48,355 bases of DNA from a virus: IMG/VR virus record IMGVR_UViG_3300033823_000022, positions 1-48,355 of that record; one strand, given 5' to 3'. Both the position numbers and the translations under genes were made by a program. Below the pieces are notes generated by a model, which saw nothing but the letters and a program-made list of their open reading frames with translations, was not told where the DNA came from and searched no databases. Position 1 is the first letter of the stretch, and the number at the start of each line of letters is the position of its first letter. Positions 9,379 through 16,108 of the stretch are shown one piece after another.

Positions 9379-9882
9379 ATGGCTGACGCGCTTAACAAAA
9401 TGACGGCGTTCTTCGATTCGCTCTACGGAGCGCCGGGGGTGCTGCTCGTGCTCGTGACGTGCAACGCGCTCGGCTACTTCCTTAAGATGTCGTCGCTGTG
9501 CAGCACCCGTAGCATACCGAAGTGGGTTGTGGGCTGGGGCATTGCCGGCAACATGCTCTTCCGCGCTCTGCCCGTGCTGACCGGAGAATACGACTGGCCG
9601 GTTCTGGTGTGGATATTCGTGCAGCACTTTGGCAGGCTCGCGGCAATAGGCTTCCTGATTGGAGTGGCGTCCTGCATCCTTTATGACAAGGTGTTGGCGA
9701 AGCTGGAGGACCAATTCCCATGGCTGAAGGACTTCCTGGCGGTGAAGCCGAGCGGCGCCCCAGAAGCCAGCCACACGGAGACGGTGGCGGTGCAGACAGT
9801 GGACAAGGGAGCGCCGGTCGTCATCGTGCCGGGGACAGTCGGTGGAACTTCCCCGATTGCCGCGGAGCCGCCAAAAGCGTAG
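9379..9882 (+). CDS. Multi-spanning membrane protein, holin candidate
   Basis: 167 residues, with three hydrophobic segments at about 18-36, 50-66 and 73-98, the last containing two short hydrophobic stretches, then an A/P/V-rich soluble tail. The upstream GAAAGGAAAAGACATG gives a reasonable ribosome binding site. The layout resembles phage holins, but no endolysin is recognisable next door, so the lysis role is unproven. Confidence 0.6.
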   Translation: MADALNKMTAFFDSLYGAPGVLLVLVTCNALGYFLKMSSLCSTRSIPKWVVGWGIAGNMLFRALPVLTGEYDWPVLVWIFVQHFGRLAAIGFLIGVASCILYDKVLAKLEDQFPWLKDFLAVKPSGAPEASHTETVAVQTVDKGAPVVIVPGTVGGTSPIAAEPPKA

Positions 9883-9917
9883 GTTCAGTCAGTCAACAAT
9901 CAAAAGAAAGACATCAC

Positions 9918-10049
9918 ATGACAGACAATATTCATATCATCCTCCCGATTATCGCGCTGATTCTGGCGGTCGCAGGAATTATCAGACCGCAGTGGCCGCT
10001 GGTGGCCGTAGCAGTGCTCCTGCTGGCCGTCAACGCGCTGGTGAAATGA
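9918..10049 (+). CDS. Tiny two-helix membrane protein
   Basis: 43 residues starting MTDNIHI, almost entirely hydrophobic with two possible short membrane helices split by GIIRPQWP. The upstream AAAGAAAGACATCAC is a weak ribosome binding site. It follows the holin candidate by 35 bp. Could be an antiholin or second holin; no family recognised. Confidence 0.6.
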   Translation: MTDNIHIILPIIALILAVAGIIRPQWPLVAVAVLLLAVNALVK

Positions 10050-10119
10050 GCCATCACAACGGCTGAGCGAGACGGCGCTGGAGAATCTGCTTGCCACGGC
10101 GGGGCCGGTCTGCTAAATT

Positions 10120-10500
10120 CAGGGCGTGACTCGGCAAATCAAATCTGGTCCCGCCTTCCGAACAATGCCTTCGCCTGAGTCACATCTTGTCAACGGCAAT
10201 CGGGTGGCGGGGCTTTGTCCTTTGAATGCTGGGAAGTGGCCTATAAGGCGATCAGCGAAGTCTCACATGACCGTGCAGACCCGTATCGAACGAATGACGG
10301 CCAGCGAGCATCGGTCATCATGTTCGCCCCAGCCTTCAGAGGACACGATTTACGGGGACGCGGTGGAGACAGTCCACTATCGGGTAGCGCCCGATGCGGG
10401 AGCAGGCTTAGGGCTGTAAACGCTGATGCTTGCAAACGTCATGCCTGTGCAAATCAGGTGTTCCCGACCATTGTTAGAAAACAACCGGGCGAAAGCCCAC
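10120..10500 (+). ncRNA. Candidate large structured phage RNA
   Basis: No convincing gene lies in 10050-10516, but this stretch holds nested perfect complements: 10126-10132 with 10177-10183 (7 bp); 10206-10213 with 10326-10334 (8 bp, one bulge), enclosing 10267-10276 with 10308-10318 (10 bp, one bulge). Then come hairpins 10363-10377, 10379-10395, a closing stem 10397-10401 with 10462-10466 around 10403-10407/10443-10447 and 10424-10428/10437-10441, and hairpins 10471-10484 and 10487-10498 (GGGC-GAAA-GCCC, a GNRA loop). It lies 17 bp before a lipoprotein gene. It could be an ornate phage RNA of the GOLLD/ROOL kind or an unknown class. The strand is inferred from the GNRA loop. Confidence 0.6.
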
Positions 10501-10516
10501 AACGAAAGGCAATAGA

Positions 10517-10948
10517 ATGAAAAGTCAGTTCAAGTCCATCGCGGTGGTGTTATCCATCGCCGCAATCATCGGGGCCGTCATCGGATGCGCCTCACTCACG
10601 CCCGGAGCCGATCCGCTTGTGGTCCGTACGGAGCAAACCCTAACCGGCGCCAGCGCCACCTTCGACTTCGTGCTGGCCATTGACAATGCCGACCGAGGGT
10701 TCTGGAAAACGAATGCCGCAGCGTTTCACAAGTTCTGCGAAGGGCTCAGGGCGCCTGTGGCCTACAACGGAACAAACGTGCCTGCGTGCGTTGCGGCTCA
10801 GCTAAACGCCGACGACCTCAAGCTGTCTTACCAAGCCAGCAAGAGCGCCGGGAACAGCAACGCTCTCTACTCGGCATGGTCGGTCCTGTCCACACTGCTG
10901 ACGCAAACCGGCAGTTGGAGCAACATCGTCACCTCCGTTCACCCATAA
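10517..10948 (+). CDS. Small phage lipoprotein
   Basis: 143 residues with a type II signal peptide: a K-containing start, hydrophobic core and lipobox VIGC at about residues 21-24, so the mature protein would carry a lipid on Cys. The rest is mostly helical and polar. AAAGG lies about 10 bases before the ATG. Phage lipoproteins in lysis regions can be outer-membrane spanins or superinfection-exclusion proteins; this one lacks the proline-rich short form of a classic o-spanin. Confidence 0.7.
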   Translation: MKSQFKSIAVVLSIAAIIGAVIGCASLTPGADPLVVRTEQTLTGASATFDFVLAIDNADRGFWKTNAAAFHKFCEGLRAPVAYNGTNVPACVAAQLNADDLKLSYQASKSAGNSNALYSAWSVLSTLLTQTGSWSNIVTSVHP

Positions 10949-10976
10949 CCGTTCACCCTCAAAGAAAGACAAGATT

Positions 10977-11177
10977 ATGACAGCAGCAGCAATTATCCCT
11001 ATCGCCATTGCAGCACTCCCCTACGTCCAAACCGGAGTCACCGAGTTAATCGCCTGGATCGCCGCCCTGGTCGCCGCCGCAAAGCAGTCCGGCGAGTGGA
11101 CGCCCGCACAGGACGCCGCATACCGCGCCGCGTTGTTCGCCAAGACCGGAGACGCAGCCTACAAGCCAGACGCTTGA
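10977..11177 (+). CDS. Small hydrophobic protein
   Basis: 66 residues: one alanine-rich membrane segment (about 4-18), a second hydrophobic stretch (about 22-36), then a helical soluble tail. Preceded by AAAGAAAGACAAGATT, a plausible ribosome binding site. The stop overlaps the next gene's TTG as TTGA. Function unknown. Confidence 0.65.
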   Translation: MTAAAIIPIAIAALPYVQTGVTELIAWIAALVAAAKQSGEWTPAQDAAYRAALFAKTGDAAYKPDA

Positions 11178-11806
11178 AACCTCCCCAGCATTGGCTCCAG
11201 AAACACGACTTCATTGGCGGGCCATACGACCGGACGGAGCGGTTCGTTCCGATCATAGCGGAGATTCAGGAAGACGCGCACGCCTCTGGATTCTGGAGCG
11301 GTGTCATTGTCAGCGCGGTTGCGTTGGCGTTGGCCGGGCTGGTGCTGCTGTGCGGCTGCACGTTATACCCCGTTGTCCACGGCATTCCGAACTTCGCCGT
11401 GGTTGAGCCAGGCACGAACGGCGCGGCGGGGATGTATCGCGGCGGCGAGCCTACGCCGGAAGGCTGGCAGGTGCTCCGGGCGATGGACGTTACCAACATC
11501 GTTCAGCTTGATTACGGGCACTCCGCGCCGCCCTGGGCGCATGTCATGCGGCACCCGATTGGGCTTTGGGACCAATACTTGGGCAACCCCGGCCCGAAGC
11601 TGGAGGCGGCTTACGCGGACCTGGAGGCAAATCCGCAACAGGTGTTCTGGCATTGTGCTCGTGGAAAAAACCGCAGCGGTGCCTTGGGAATCTTATGGCG
11701 CGTCCGGCACGACCACTGGACCAAGGCTGATGCGATCTGGGAGGCAAACGGCTATGGATGGAAGTCCACCGGTTGGGCGTTGAAGAGGTACGTGAGGGAC
11801 AACTGA
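11174..11806 (+). CDS. Membrane-anchored tyrosine/dual-specificity phosphatase-like protein
   Basis: I choose TTG 11174 (TTGA overlap with the upstream stop; the frame is open back to 11096), giving 210 residues. A membrane segment at about 42-60 ends LLCGC, which could act as a lipobox. The C-terminal domain carries the C-x5-R signature of cysteine phosphatases, HCARGKNRSG, at about residues 160-169, with the nucleophile at about 161 and Arg at about 167, preceded by a VTNIVQLDYG strand. Known family members hydrolyse phosphotyrosine or phosphoinositol-type substrates through a Cys-phosphate intermediate. Substrate and side of the membrane are unknown. An unusual activity for a phage lysis region. 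Confidence 0.75.
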   Translation: MKPPQHWLQKHDFIGGPYDRTERFVPIIAEIQEDAHASGFWSGVIVSAVALALAGLVLLCGCTLYPVVHGIPNFAVVEPGTNGAAGMYRGGEPTPEGWQVLRAMDVTNIVQLDYGHSAPPWAHVMRHPIGLWDQYLGNPGPKLEAAYADLEANPQQVFWHCARGKNRSGALGILWRVRHDHWTKADAIWEANGYGWKSTGWALKRYVRDN

Positions 11807-12081
11807 TGCCCTGGCCGCACACATTCTATTTGACCAACTACACATGCTTCAGGCCGGTGTCGTGCGGTTTCACAAACACCACCTATCAGTCGTTCGAGTG
11901 GGCTGAGACGCTGGCCGAGATGAAAAAGAACTTCCGCAGGCTACTGGACGGCATCGCTCCCCAGGTCCTTGAGCCGAACCCTCTCACGATACTCTCCCGC
12001 GCAGTGAACTCGGTCAGGCTGGCCCACCGGATTGCGTTCCAGCCTCGATGGCGGTCAACACGGTTCAAAGCGAAGACATAA
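11806..12081 (+). CDS. Hypothetical protein, 91 residues
   Basis: ATG 11806 overlaps the phosphatase stop (TGATG) and its own stop overlaps the next start (TAATG), placing it inside a tightly coupled operon. Aromatic and Thr-rich N-terminus, then a basic helical C-terminus (MKKNFRRLLDGIAP, then R/K-rich end). No family recognised. Confidence 0.6.
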   Translation: MPWPHTFYLTNYTCFRPVSCGFTNTTYQSFEWAETLAEMKKNFRRLLDGIAPQVLEPNPLTILSRAVNSVRLAHRIAFQPRWRSTRFKAKT

Positions 12082-12473
12082 TGCCATTCACCGAAACCAA
12101 TTTCCAAGTGGCCACGGCTGACGGTCGCAACTTCACCCTGACCTCGCCCGCCGTCTATGTCACCAACGTCCACAACCTGCTTGAGAAGATTACGCTGCCG
12201 GTCGGCACGGATTCAGACGGCGCCAGCATCCCGCCCGAGTGCTGGGCGCTGCCGGGCTTCCAACCGTTTGGAACGCACTGGCGGGCAGCCTACGTGCATG
12301 ACTACCTCTACCGGCACACGGATTGGTCGCGGGAGGACTGCGACGCGGTGTTGTTGGAGGGGATGCAGAGTCTGGGAGTTGACCCGTTGCACGCGCAGGC
12401 CATCTACCGGGCCGTCAGGGAGTTTGGGCAGTCAGCTTTCGACAGGGACCGGGCGGCACAAGCGTCACAATAA
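12081..12473 (+). CDS. DUF1353-family phage protein
   Basis: 130 residues starting at ATG 12081 in the TAATG overlap. The DUF1353 signature is clear: GTDSDGASIPPECW, then a G-x-P-F-G-x-H stretch, then AAYVHDYLYRH followed by DCDAVLLEGM. The family is common in phage late regions; its conserved D, H and acidic residues suggest a metal-dependent enzyme, but its function is unknown. It is the last rightward gene before the terminator. Confidence 0.85.
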   Translation: MPFTETNFQVATADGRNFTLTSPAVYVTNVHNLLEKITLPVGTDSDGASIPPECWALPGFQPFGTHWRAAYVHDYLYRHTDWSREDCDAVLLEGMQSLGVDPLHAQAIYRAVREFGQSAFDRDRAAQASQ

Positions 12474-12515
12474 TTTCCGGGGCTGGTAACCTCGGATCAT
12501 GGGAAGGGTTAGGTG

Positions 12516-12550
12516 CCCCATCCGGTCGCAAGGCCGGGTGGGGTTTTCTT
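12516..12550 (+). terminator. Rho-independent terminator ending the rightward late operon
   Basis: A 10-bp stem (CCCCATCCGG with CCGGGTGGGG, one wobble) with an 8-base loop is followed by TTTTCTT. It sits 42 bp after the DUF1353 stop and abuts the end of the oppositely directed nuclease-like gene. Confidence 0.9.
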
Positions 12551-13043
12551 ACGGAAGGACTTCCTGCTCTTGCCACTGACCAGCCAATTTCCAGACCAGC
12601 TTCCATTTTATCCAGTGGTATTGGTGAGCGGCCATTTTTAGATTTTCAAACCCGCCACGGAAAGCATGGGGTCCTTTGACCTCGATTCCCAGTGGTGGAT
12701 TAAATTCCGGGCAGAAGAAATCAACTTTGTACCAGAGGCCGTTTGCTAGTTTGAATCGGATGGCCTGCCTACACAGGTTTGGCTCGTGATCCAGAAATCG
12801 GCGCTCGTATTCCGTCTCAAGGACGTTCAGCAATGGCTTGGTGCTCTGGCGGATGCGGGATGGGCGGGCGGGCCGGTCTGTGGGTCCGGCGCTATGGGTT
12901 TCAGTGGCCGATTGCTCGGCATGATTTCCGGCTGCCAGCACACGTCGCTGCGACTCCGCACCGCCCGCCAAATTCGGGTTCCTCTTCAGCGTGCTCTGGC
13001 TCAGCGTCAGCACCCGGCCTGTCACTTTGATCTCAGGCGTCAT
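12549..13043 (-). CDS. DUF1064-like PD-(D/E)XK nuclease-fold protein
   Basis: 164 residues from ATG 13043; a longer in-frame extension to 13256 overlaps the upstream gene and is unlikely. The last 80 residues match the DUF1064/resolvase-like layout: an E-Y-E-x-R-F start, then YKVDFFCPEF and GIEVKGPHAFRGG, giving the D...E-x-K nuclease triad, and a W-K-L-V-W strand. Related phage proteins act on branched or broken DNA. It is the last gene of the long leftward operon, ending at the convergent terminator. Catalysis is inferred from motif only. Confidence 0.75.
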   Translation of the reverse strand: MTPEIKVTGRVLTLSQSTLKRNPNLAGGAESQRRVLAAGNHAEQSATETHSAGPTDRPARPSRIRQSTKPLLNVLETEYERRFLDHEPNLCRQAIRFKLANGLWYKVDFFCPEFNPPLGIEVKGPHAFRGGFENLKMAAHQYHWIKWKLVWKLAGQWQEQEVLP

Positions 13044-13386
13044 AGTCTGGTTCTGGTGGCTCCCAATGTTCCACTGCCGCCTCAAGCTGATCTTTGGTCC
13101 AGAACGAGTCGGGATCGAGCGCGGCGACCTCTCGCCTAATCCTGCGCAGCCACTTGATGAATCGCCGCCTACAATGCGGTCGCCCCTTGTCCTCAAGCTT
13201 GCGCATGGCATACCAACGCAAGTCGCCGTCCAGTTCCACGGAATCAACGCACTCAACCTCAGCGTGTCCGCAGACCTCCGTGCCGAATTCGTGGTCGAAT
13301 GAGTCGTCCACCCATTGAACCTCGCAGTTGGAAATTACGTCCAACTCGACGCCTCGAATGATGACCGTTCCGTGAATCGTAGGCAT
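13033..13386 (-). CDS. Hypothetical phage protein, 117 residues
   Basis: ATG 13386. An acidic beta-like N-terminal half (GTVIIRGVELDVISNCEVQW) is followed by a basic helical segment and an acidic tail. The opening resembles small phage proteins that begin with a short beta-hairpin, but I cannot assign a family. It overlaps the nuclease-like gene by 11 bp. Confidence 0.65.
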   Translation of the reverse strand: MPTIHGTVIIRGVELDVISNCEVQWVDDSFDHEFGTEVCGHAEVECVDSVELDGDLRWYAMRKLEDKGRPHCRRRFIKWLRRIRREVAALDPDSFWTKDQLEAAVEHWEPPEPDYDA

Positions 13387-13387
13387 G

Positions 13388-13531
13388 TTACTTTCTGAAG
13401 ATTATGCGCCCCAATATAATACCGACGCCCACGAGCCACAAACTGAACGCCAGCCAACGCAGCATTTCATTTCTACGCGCCTGGCGCCGCGCGCGCTCGT
13501 AGTCGCTCCATCTGTCATTGAGCAGGATCAT
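13388..13531 (-). CDS. Small membrane protein, 47 residues
   Basis: Reading leftward from ATG 13531: MILLNDRWSDYERARRQARR, then one membrane segment (WLAFSLWLVGVGIILG) and a short basic end. GAGAAAGAG lies upstream as a ribosome binding site and the ATG overlaps the preceding tiny ORF's stop as ATGA. The arrangement is N-terminal soluble, C-terminal anchor. Function unknown. Confidence 0.7.
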   Translation of the reverse strand: MILLNDRWSDYERARRQARRNEMLRWLAFSLWLVGVGIILGRIIFRK

Positions 13532-13602
13532 GGTCGCTCTTTCTCAAGTTCGGCAATTTGGGTTTGACTCGTAATTCCCGTAATATCGCGCTTACAGGTC
13601 AC
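13528..13602 (-). CDS. Possible tiny ORF (24 residues) at the array edge
   Basis: GTG 13602 is preceded by CAGGATGAT; the ORF encodes a polar peptide ending LEKERP and its stop overlaps ATG 13531 as ATGA. It fits the coupling style of this operon but has no other support. It lies between the cassette array's left boundary and the phage backbone. Confidence 0.4.
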   Translation of the reverse strand: MTCKRDITGITSQTQIAELEKERP

Positions 13603-13615
13603 ATCATCCTGTTAA

Positions 13616-14440
13616 TCAATGGTTAGGCGGCAAGAGGACGCCTTGCGCCAGTTCGTTTGCTACTCGCTCGCAGGCCGTCTCGAAATGCTTAACGTCCTTT
13701 TCGATGCCCACGAATTTCCTGCCCGTGCGGATGCAGGCGATGGCCGTAGTCCCGCTGCCGGCGTAGCAGTCCAGCACTGTGTCGCCGGGGTTGGTATAGG
13801 TTTCCACCAGATACGTCATCAGGTTCACCGGCTTTTCTGTCGGGTGCGAGTTCGTTGTGTCGCGGTTTTTGGCCTTGATTATGGTGGTCGGGTAGTTACC
13901 CCATTCAGATTCGCCATGTTCGCTTTCCTGTCCGTAGGCATCTTCTGTTTTCGTGGCCTGTTTGTTTGGCCTTGAGTTTTTGAAGTTGCCACGCAGCAGC
14001 CCTTGCGGATTATAGGTGTGCCTGCCGCGACAGAACACCAGCACGTCCTCGTGTGCGCGGAGCGGTAGCAGTTTGGCGTTTAGGTGTCCCGTTGCTTTCG
14101 TCTTTTCCCAGACCATGCTGCATTTGTATTCCGCCTGATTTGATTTCACCAAGTCGCTCGTGAATGGTTGAGCCGAGGTCATTACTACCATTCCAGAGCA
14201 TCGCAGGGCGTTCCACCATTGCGCGAGGTCTGGCGCGACATCCCACTTGCACGCCGTCACCCCATACGGCGGGTCAGTCACTACCGCGTCACATTCGATT
14301 TCCGGCAGCACGTCGAGACAGTCCGCATTTATCAGCAGGCAGTCGCCGAGTTGCCGCCTAACAAATCGCTGGAGCCAATCGGCATTGCCCTTTGCCGTTT
14401 CCGGTGTCGCTGGCGTCAGGATGTTTGGTTTGTCGTTCAT
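13616..14440 (-). CDS. Cassette 1: DNA adenine or N4-cytosine methyltransferase (beta class)
   Basis: 274 residues. The catalytic motif DPPYG (about residue 56) comes before the SAM-binding motif DCYAGSGTT (about 224-232), the order of beta-class amino-methyltransferases that make N6-methyladenine or N4-methylcytosine. An HPTEKPVNLM stretch, typical of the family, lies between them. Complete in length. The start lies in the loop of attC 1 and the C-terminus PPNH crosses the array boundary. Probable role: protecting phage DNA from host restriction. No partner nuclease is visible. Confidence 0.9.
   Translation of the reverse strand: MNDKPNILTPATPETAKGNADWLQRFVRRQLGDCLLINADCLDVLPEIECDAVVTDPPYGVTACKWDVAPDLAQWWNALRCSGMVVMTSAQPFTSDLVKSNQAEYKCSMVWEKTKATGHLNAKLLPLRAHEDVLVFCRGRHTYNPQGLLRGNFKNSRPNKQATKTEDAYGQESEHGESEWGNYPTTIIKAKNRDTTNSHPTEKPVNLMTYLVETYTNPGDTVLDCYAGSGTTAIACIRTGRKFVGIEKDVKHFETACERVANELAQGVLLPPNH
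13622..13628 (+). other. Left boundary of the cassette array (lone R-box, attI-like junction)
   Basis: GTTAGGC matches the GTTRRRY crossover box, but the sequence to its left does not form an attC right arm. This is what an attI or secondary insertion site looks like after cassette insertion. The methyltransferase gene reads across it and ends PPNH using flanking bases. Confidence 0.75.
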
Positions 14441-14481
14441 GGTTGCTTACGATGCCGATGGCTCAGCTTTCTACGTTAGGC
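14356..14481 (+). repeat. attC site 1
   Basis: R boxes GCCTAAC and GTTAGGC are fully complementary. L boxes GCTGGAGCC and GGCTCAGC pair with one extra G on the left, and the stem continues ATCGGCAT/ATGCCGAT. The methyltransferase start codon lies in the loop. Confidence 0.92.
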
Positions 14482-14801
14482 GTCTTGGCGTGCATGATTA
14501 TACGCGCCATGCGCCGGATGATTTTTTCGAGCCGGTCGTGGTCTTTGTGATACCAGCAGGTTATTCCGGGAGTGATGTCGTATGAGTCATCGCCCCAGCG
14601 GTCGTCTGGTTCACATTCGCACCGCTCGTTTATGATTTGTTTTGCGAGCGCACGGCACGCCGCTCGCTTGGTGAACCATCGCCGACCGCCAGCCCGATAG
14701 ACTTTTGCGGTTTCGACGACGACGCCTAACAAGGGCGCTGGAGACAACCCCGATTGTGCATCGCAGTTGTCCGCTTCGGATTTTAGGAGTTTGGGCGTCA
14801 T
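14463..14801 (-). CDS. Cassette 2: hypothetical protein
   Basis: 112 residues from ATG 14801 in the loop of attC 2 (the frame is open to 14870). The leader encoded by the attC left arm is followed by a compact domain with KRAACRALAKQIINERCEC, a WGDDSYD acidic patch, then CWYHKDHDRLEKIIRRMARI, probably helical. The two cysteines and two histidines could bind metal. It ends TPNVES, with the stop in the L-box of attC 1. No family recognised. Confidence 0.7.
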   Translation of the reverse strand: MTPKLLKSEADNCDAQSGLSPAPLLGVVVETAKVYRAGGRRWFTKRAACRALAKQIINERCECEPDDRWGDDSYDITPGITCWYHKDHDRLEKIIRRMARIIMHAKTPNVES

Positions 14802-14834
14802 AGGTTCGGGGTGTCTCAGCTTCGTATGTTGGAC
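14724..14834 (+). repeat. attC site 2
   Basis: R boxes GCCTAAC and GTTGGAC; L arms GCTGGAGACA and TGTCTCAGC pair with the extra G on the left. A further extra A precedes CCCCG, which pairs with CGGGG on the right. Confidence 0.9.
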
Positions 14835-15328
14835 GAACAGGCTATGAGTTTTGCTGCGTCGCCAGCGCACAGAATATGGTGATAGAGCGGCAGGTCATCT
14901 CCGAGCACGTCGGCCCAGTCAGATAGTTGCGCTTCGGTCGCATCCAAATAGTGGTGTGTGTGCCGGATGCTTCCATCGTTCACTTCATACACCGCCCAGC
15001 CACACCCGTCTTTGTAGAGTTGGTAGCTTAGATGTTTCACCGTCCAACCAGGTCGGTCCAGCGAATCGCCGGGCTCAGTGGTCTTTGAGGGCTTGTCTTG
15101 CGTGGTTGTGTTCATGGTTTTCGCAGCGAAGTGATTCAGCACCCAATCAACATCTATGAGCGACCGCTCCAGCCGGTTGCGCGTCTCCCAGTCCATTGGC
15201 GCGGCCTTCAGGATCTCGTTCAAGCGCGTCACGATCAGGACCAGCCGGGCGCGAGCCTGCGAACCAATCAGTCGAGCAGACGGCGACTCGACGGTCAGTC
15301 GAACGGTTTCTTGCGTGCTCTGGCTCAT
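14816..15328 (-). CDS. Cassette 3: hypothetical protein, apparent fusion of two cassette genes
   Basis: 170 residues from ATG 15328 in the attC 3 loop (ATGA overlap with the upstream gene's stop). Residues 1-24 are the attC-encoded leader. Residues about 25-70 form a helical domain (RLNEILKAAPMDWETRNRLE). At residue 72 a second leader-like segment starts (MNTTTQDKPSKTTEPGDS), encoded over a lone attC left arm at 15042-15048, followed by a different domain (GWTVKHLSYQLYKDGCGWAV). I infer that a deletion removed the right half of an attC and fused two genes in frame. Ends SSNIRS. Confidence 0.65.
   Translation of the reverse strand: MSQSTQETVRLTVESPSARLIGSQARARLVLIVTRLNEILKAAPMDWETRNRLERSLIDVDWVLNHFAAKTMNTTTQDKPSKTTEPGDSLDRPGWTVKHLSYQLYKDGCGWAVYEVNDGSIRHTHHYLDATEAQLSDWADVLGDDLPLYHHILCAGDAAKLIACSSNIRS
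15042..15075 (+). repeat. Vestigial attC left arm inside cassette 3
   Basis: GTCCAAC (perfect RYYYAAC) followed by GGTCCAGCGAATCGCCGG, the same layout as the intact left arms. No matching right arm with GTTRRRY is found within the next 150 bp. Confidence 0.65.
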
Positions 15329-15364
15329 GGGGTTTTCGCGCCGCTGCTCACTTCGCTGTTGGCC
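15258..15364 (+). repeat. attC site 3
   Basis: R boxes TGCGAAC and GTTGGCC (central AAC/GTT kept); arms GTCGAGCAGACGGCG and CGCCGCTGCTCAC pair with two extra left-arm bases. Contains an ATGA stop/start pair of neighbouring genes in its loop. Confidence 0.88.
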
Positions 15365-15579
15365 ATGACGGCGTTCCACTCCTGTATCGCATCTGCCGTT
15401 TTGACGAACCATGCGAAAGTGCTTGGCTGGATTTTGCAGTCTTGGTTTTTGCATCTCACTTTCCCGTGTGATGCGATTGGCGTCTTACCGCAGAACGGGC
15501 AGGCCAACAAGACGGTCGAGCGAACAGCCGGATCGCTGGTCGGCGGGAGGGCGTCTTGAATGGCGGGCATCGTAGTCAT
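15325..15579 (-). CDS. Cassette 4: Lar-like restriction-alleviation zinc-ribbon protein
   Basis: 84 residues from ATG 15579. After the attC-encoded leader comes the Lar signature: LLACPFCGKTP, then VRCKNQDCKI, then an aromatic stretch ending in A-x-x-x-W-N (ADAIQEWN). This is the usual CPFCG...C-x4-C...WN pattern. Lar of the Rac prophage relieves type I restriction by modulating methylation; here function is inferred from family. The end ANSEVSSGAKTP is encoded by the right arm of attC 3. The stop overlaps the next start (ATGA). Confidence 0.85.
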   Translation of the reverse strand: MTTMPAIQDALPPTSDPAVRSTVLLACPFCGKTPIASHGKVRCKNQDCKIQPSTFAWFVKTADAIQEWNAVMANSEVSSGAKTP

Positions 15580-15609
15580 TCGCGGCTGTCGCTCACCTTT
15601 GCGTTGGCC
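15502..15609 (+). repeat. attC site 4
   Basis: R boxes GGCCAAC and GTTGGCC are fully complementary. Arms GGTCGAGCGAACAGCCG and CGGCTGTCGCTCACC pair with two extra left-arm bases. Confidence 0.92.
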
Positions 15610-15812
15610 TGCCACTCGATAGTGATGGTGCATTTGCGGTCACTCAGATTTACCGGCTCCCCTGTCAGCGTCGGCAGGAACATCCGTGGCGGCGAGTCGT
15701 GGTCCCAGATGAACACCGGCACAACGTATCCATGCAGCACCACGCGGCGCGTCCAGCCAACAAGACGGTGGAGCGGACGGGAGTTGCGGGTTTTCGCGAG
15801 TTTCTTGGTCAT
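15576..15812 (-). CDS. Cassette 5: hypothetical protein, 78 residues
   Basis: ATG 15812 lies in the attC 5 loop and overlaps the upstream stop (ATGA). Basic leader, then a beta-like stretch (VVLHGYVVPVFIWDHDSPPR) and TITIEWQANAKVSDSRE at the end, where the last ten residues come from the right arm of attC 4. No family recognised. Confidence 0.7.
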   Translation of the reverse strand: MTKKLAKTRNSRPLHRLVGWTRRVVLHGYVVPVFIWDHDSPPRMFLPTLTGEPVNLSDRKCTITIEWQANAKVSDSRE

Positions 15813-15857
15813 GGGTTGCCTTTGTGGTCATCGCCGCCGCTCACCTTGGCGTTCGGC
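15755..15857 (+). repeat. attC site 5
   Basis: R boxes AGCCAAC and GTTCGGC; arms GGTGGAGCGGACGG and CCGCCGCTCACC pair with two extra left-arm bases. Confidence 0.88.
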
Positions 15858-16087
15858 GGTTGCCAGACTTCGGCATAATGAGCCAGACTACTTGGTGATC
15901 GGCCCCACAGCACCCACCACTCTCCCCCTACTTCAGGATGCAGGACATGCGTCCTGCATTTGCTTTGCCGCCAGCGCCGTGGGAAGTGCGTGGTTACGAG
16001 CAGCGCCGAACCAAGCGGTCCAGCCAATGTCGGGAGCGCCGGTATGCCCAGTGCATCATCGAACGTTAATTGTGGCGCTCCCGTCAT
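15809..16087 (-). CDS. Cassette 6: hypothetical protein, 92 residues
   Basis: ATG 16087 in the attC 6 loop, ATGA overlap upstream. The N-terminal 26 residues (TGAPQLTFDDALGIPALPTL) are encoded by the left arm. The core has aromatic and basic residues (WWVLWGRSPSSLAHYAEVWQ) and the end PPNAKVSGGDD is attC-encoded. Function unknown. Confidence 0.65.
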   Translation of the reverse strand: MTGAPQLTFDDALGIPALPTLAGPLGSALLVTTHFPRRWRQSKCRTHVLHPEVGGEWWVLWGRSPSSLAHYAEVWQPPNAKVSGGDDHKGNP

Positions 16088-16108
16088 GGCTGACCTTGAT
16101 CGTTCGGA
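16005..16108 (+). repeat. attC site 6
   Basis: R boxes GCCGAAC and GTTCGGA; arms GGTCCAGCCAATG and CATGGCTGACC pair with two extra left bases. Then comes a perfect 10-bp stem CGGGAGCGCC/GGCGCTCCCG, the strongest hairpin of the set. Confidence 0.93.

Noticed and set aside
10397-10466. Hammerhead ribozyme because of a CTGATG sequence
   Set aside because: The conserved CTGATGA and GAAA core elements are not in the right places around a three-stem junction.
10126-10520. Two overlapping rightward ORFs of 97 and 101 codons
   Set aside because: They lie over the nested complementary stems, lack ribosome sites and have no protein-like pattern; I treat the region as non-coding.
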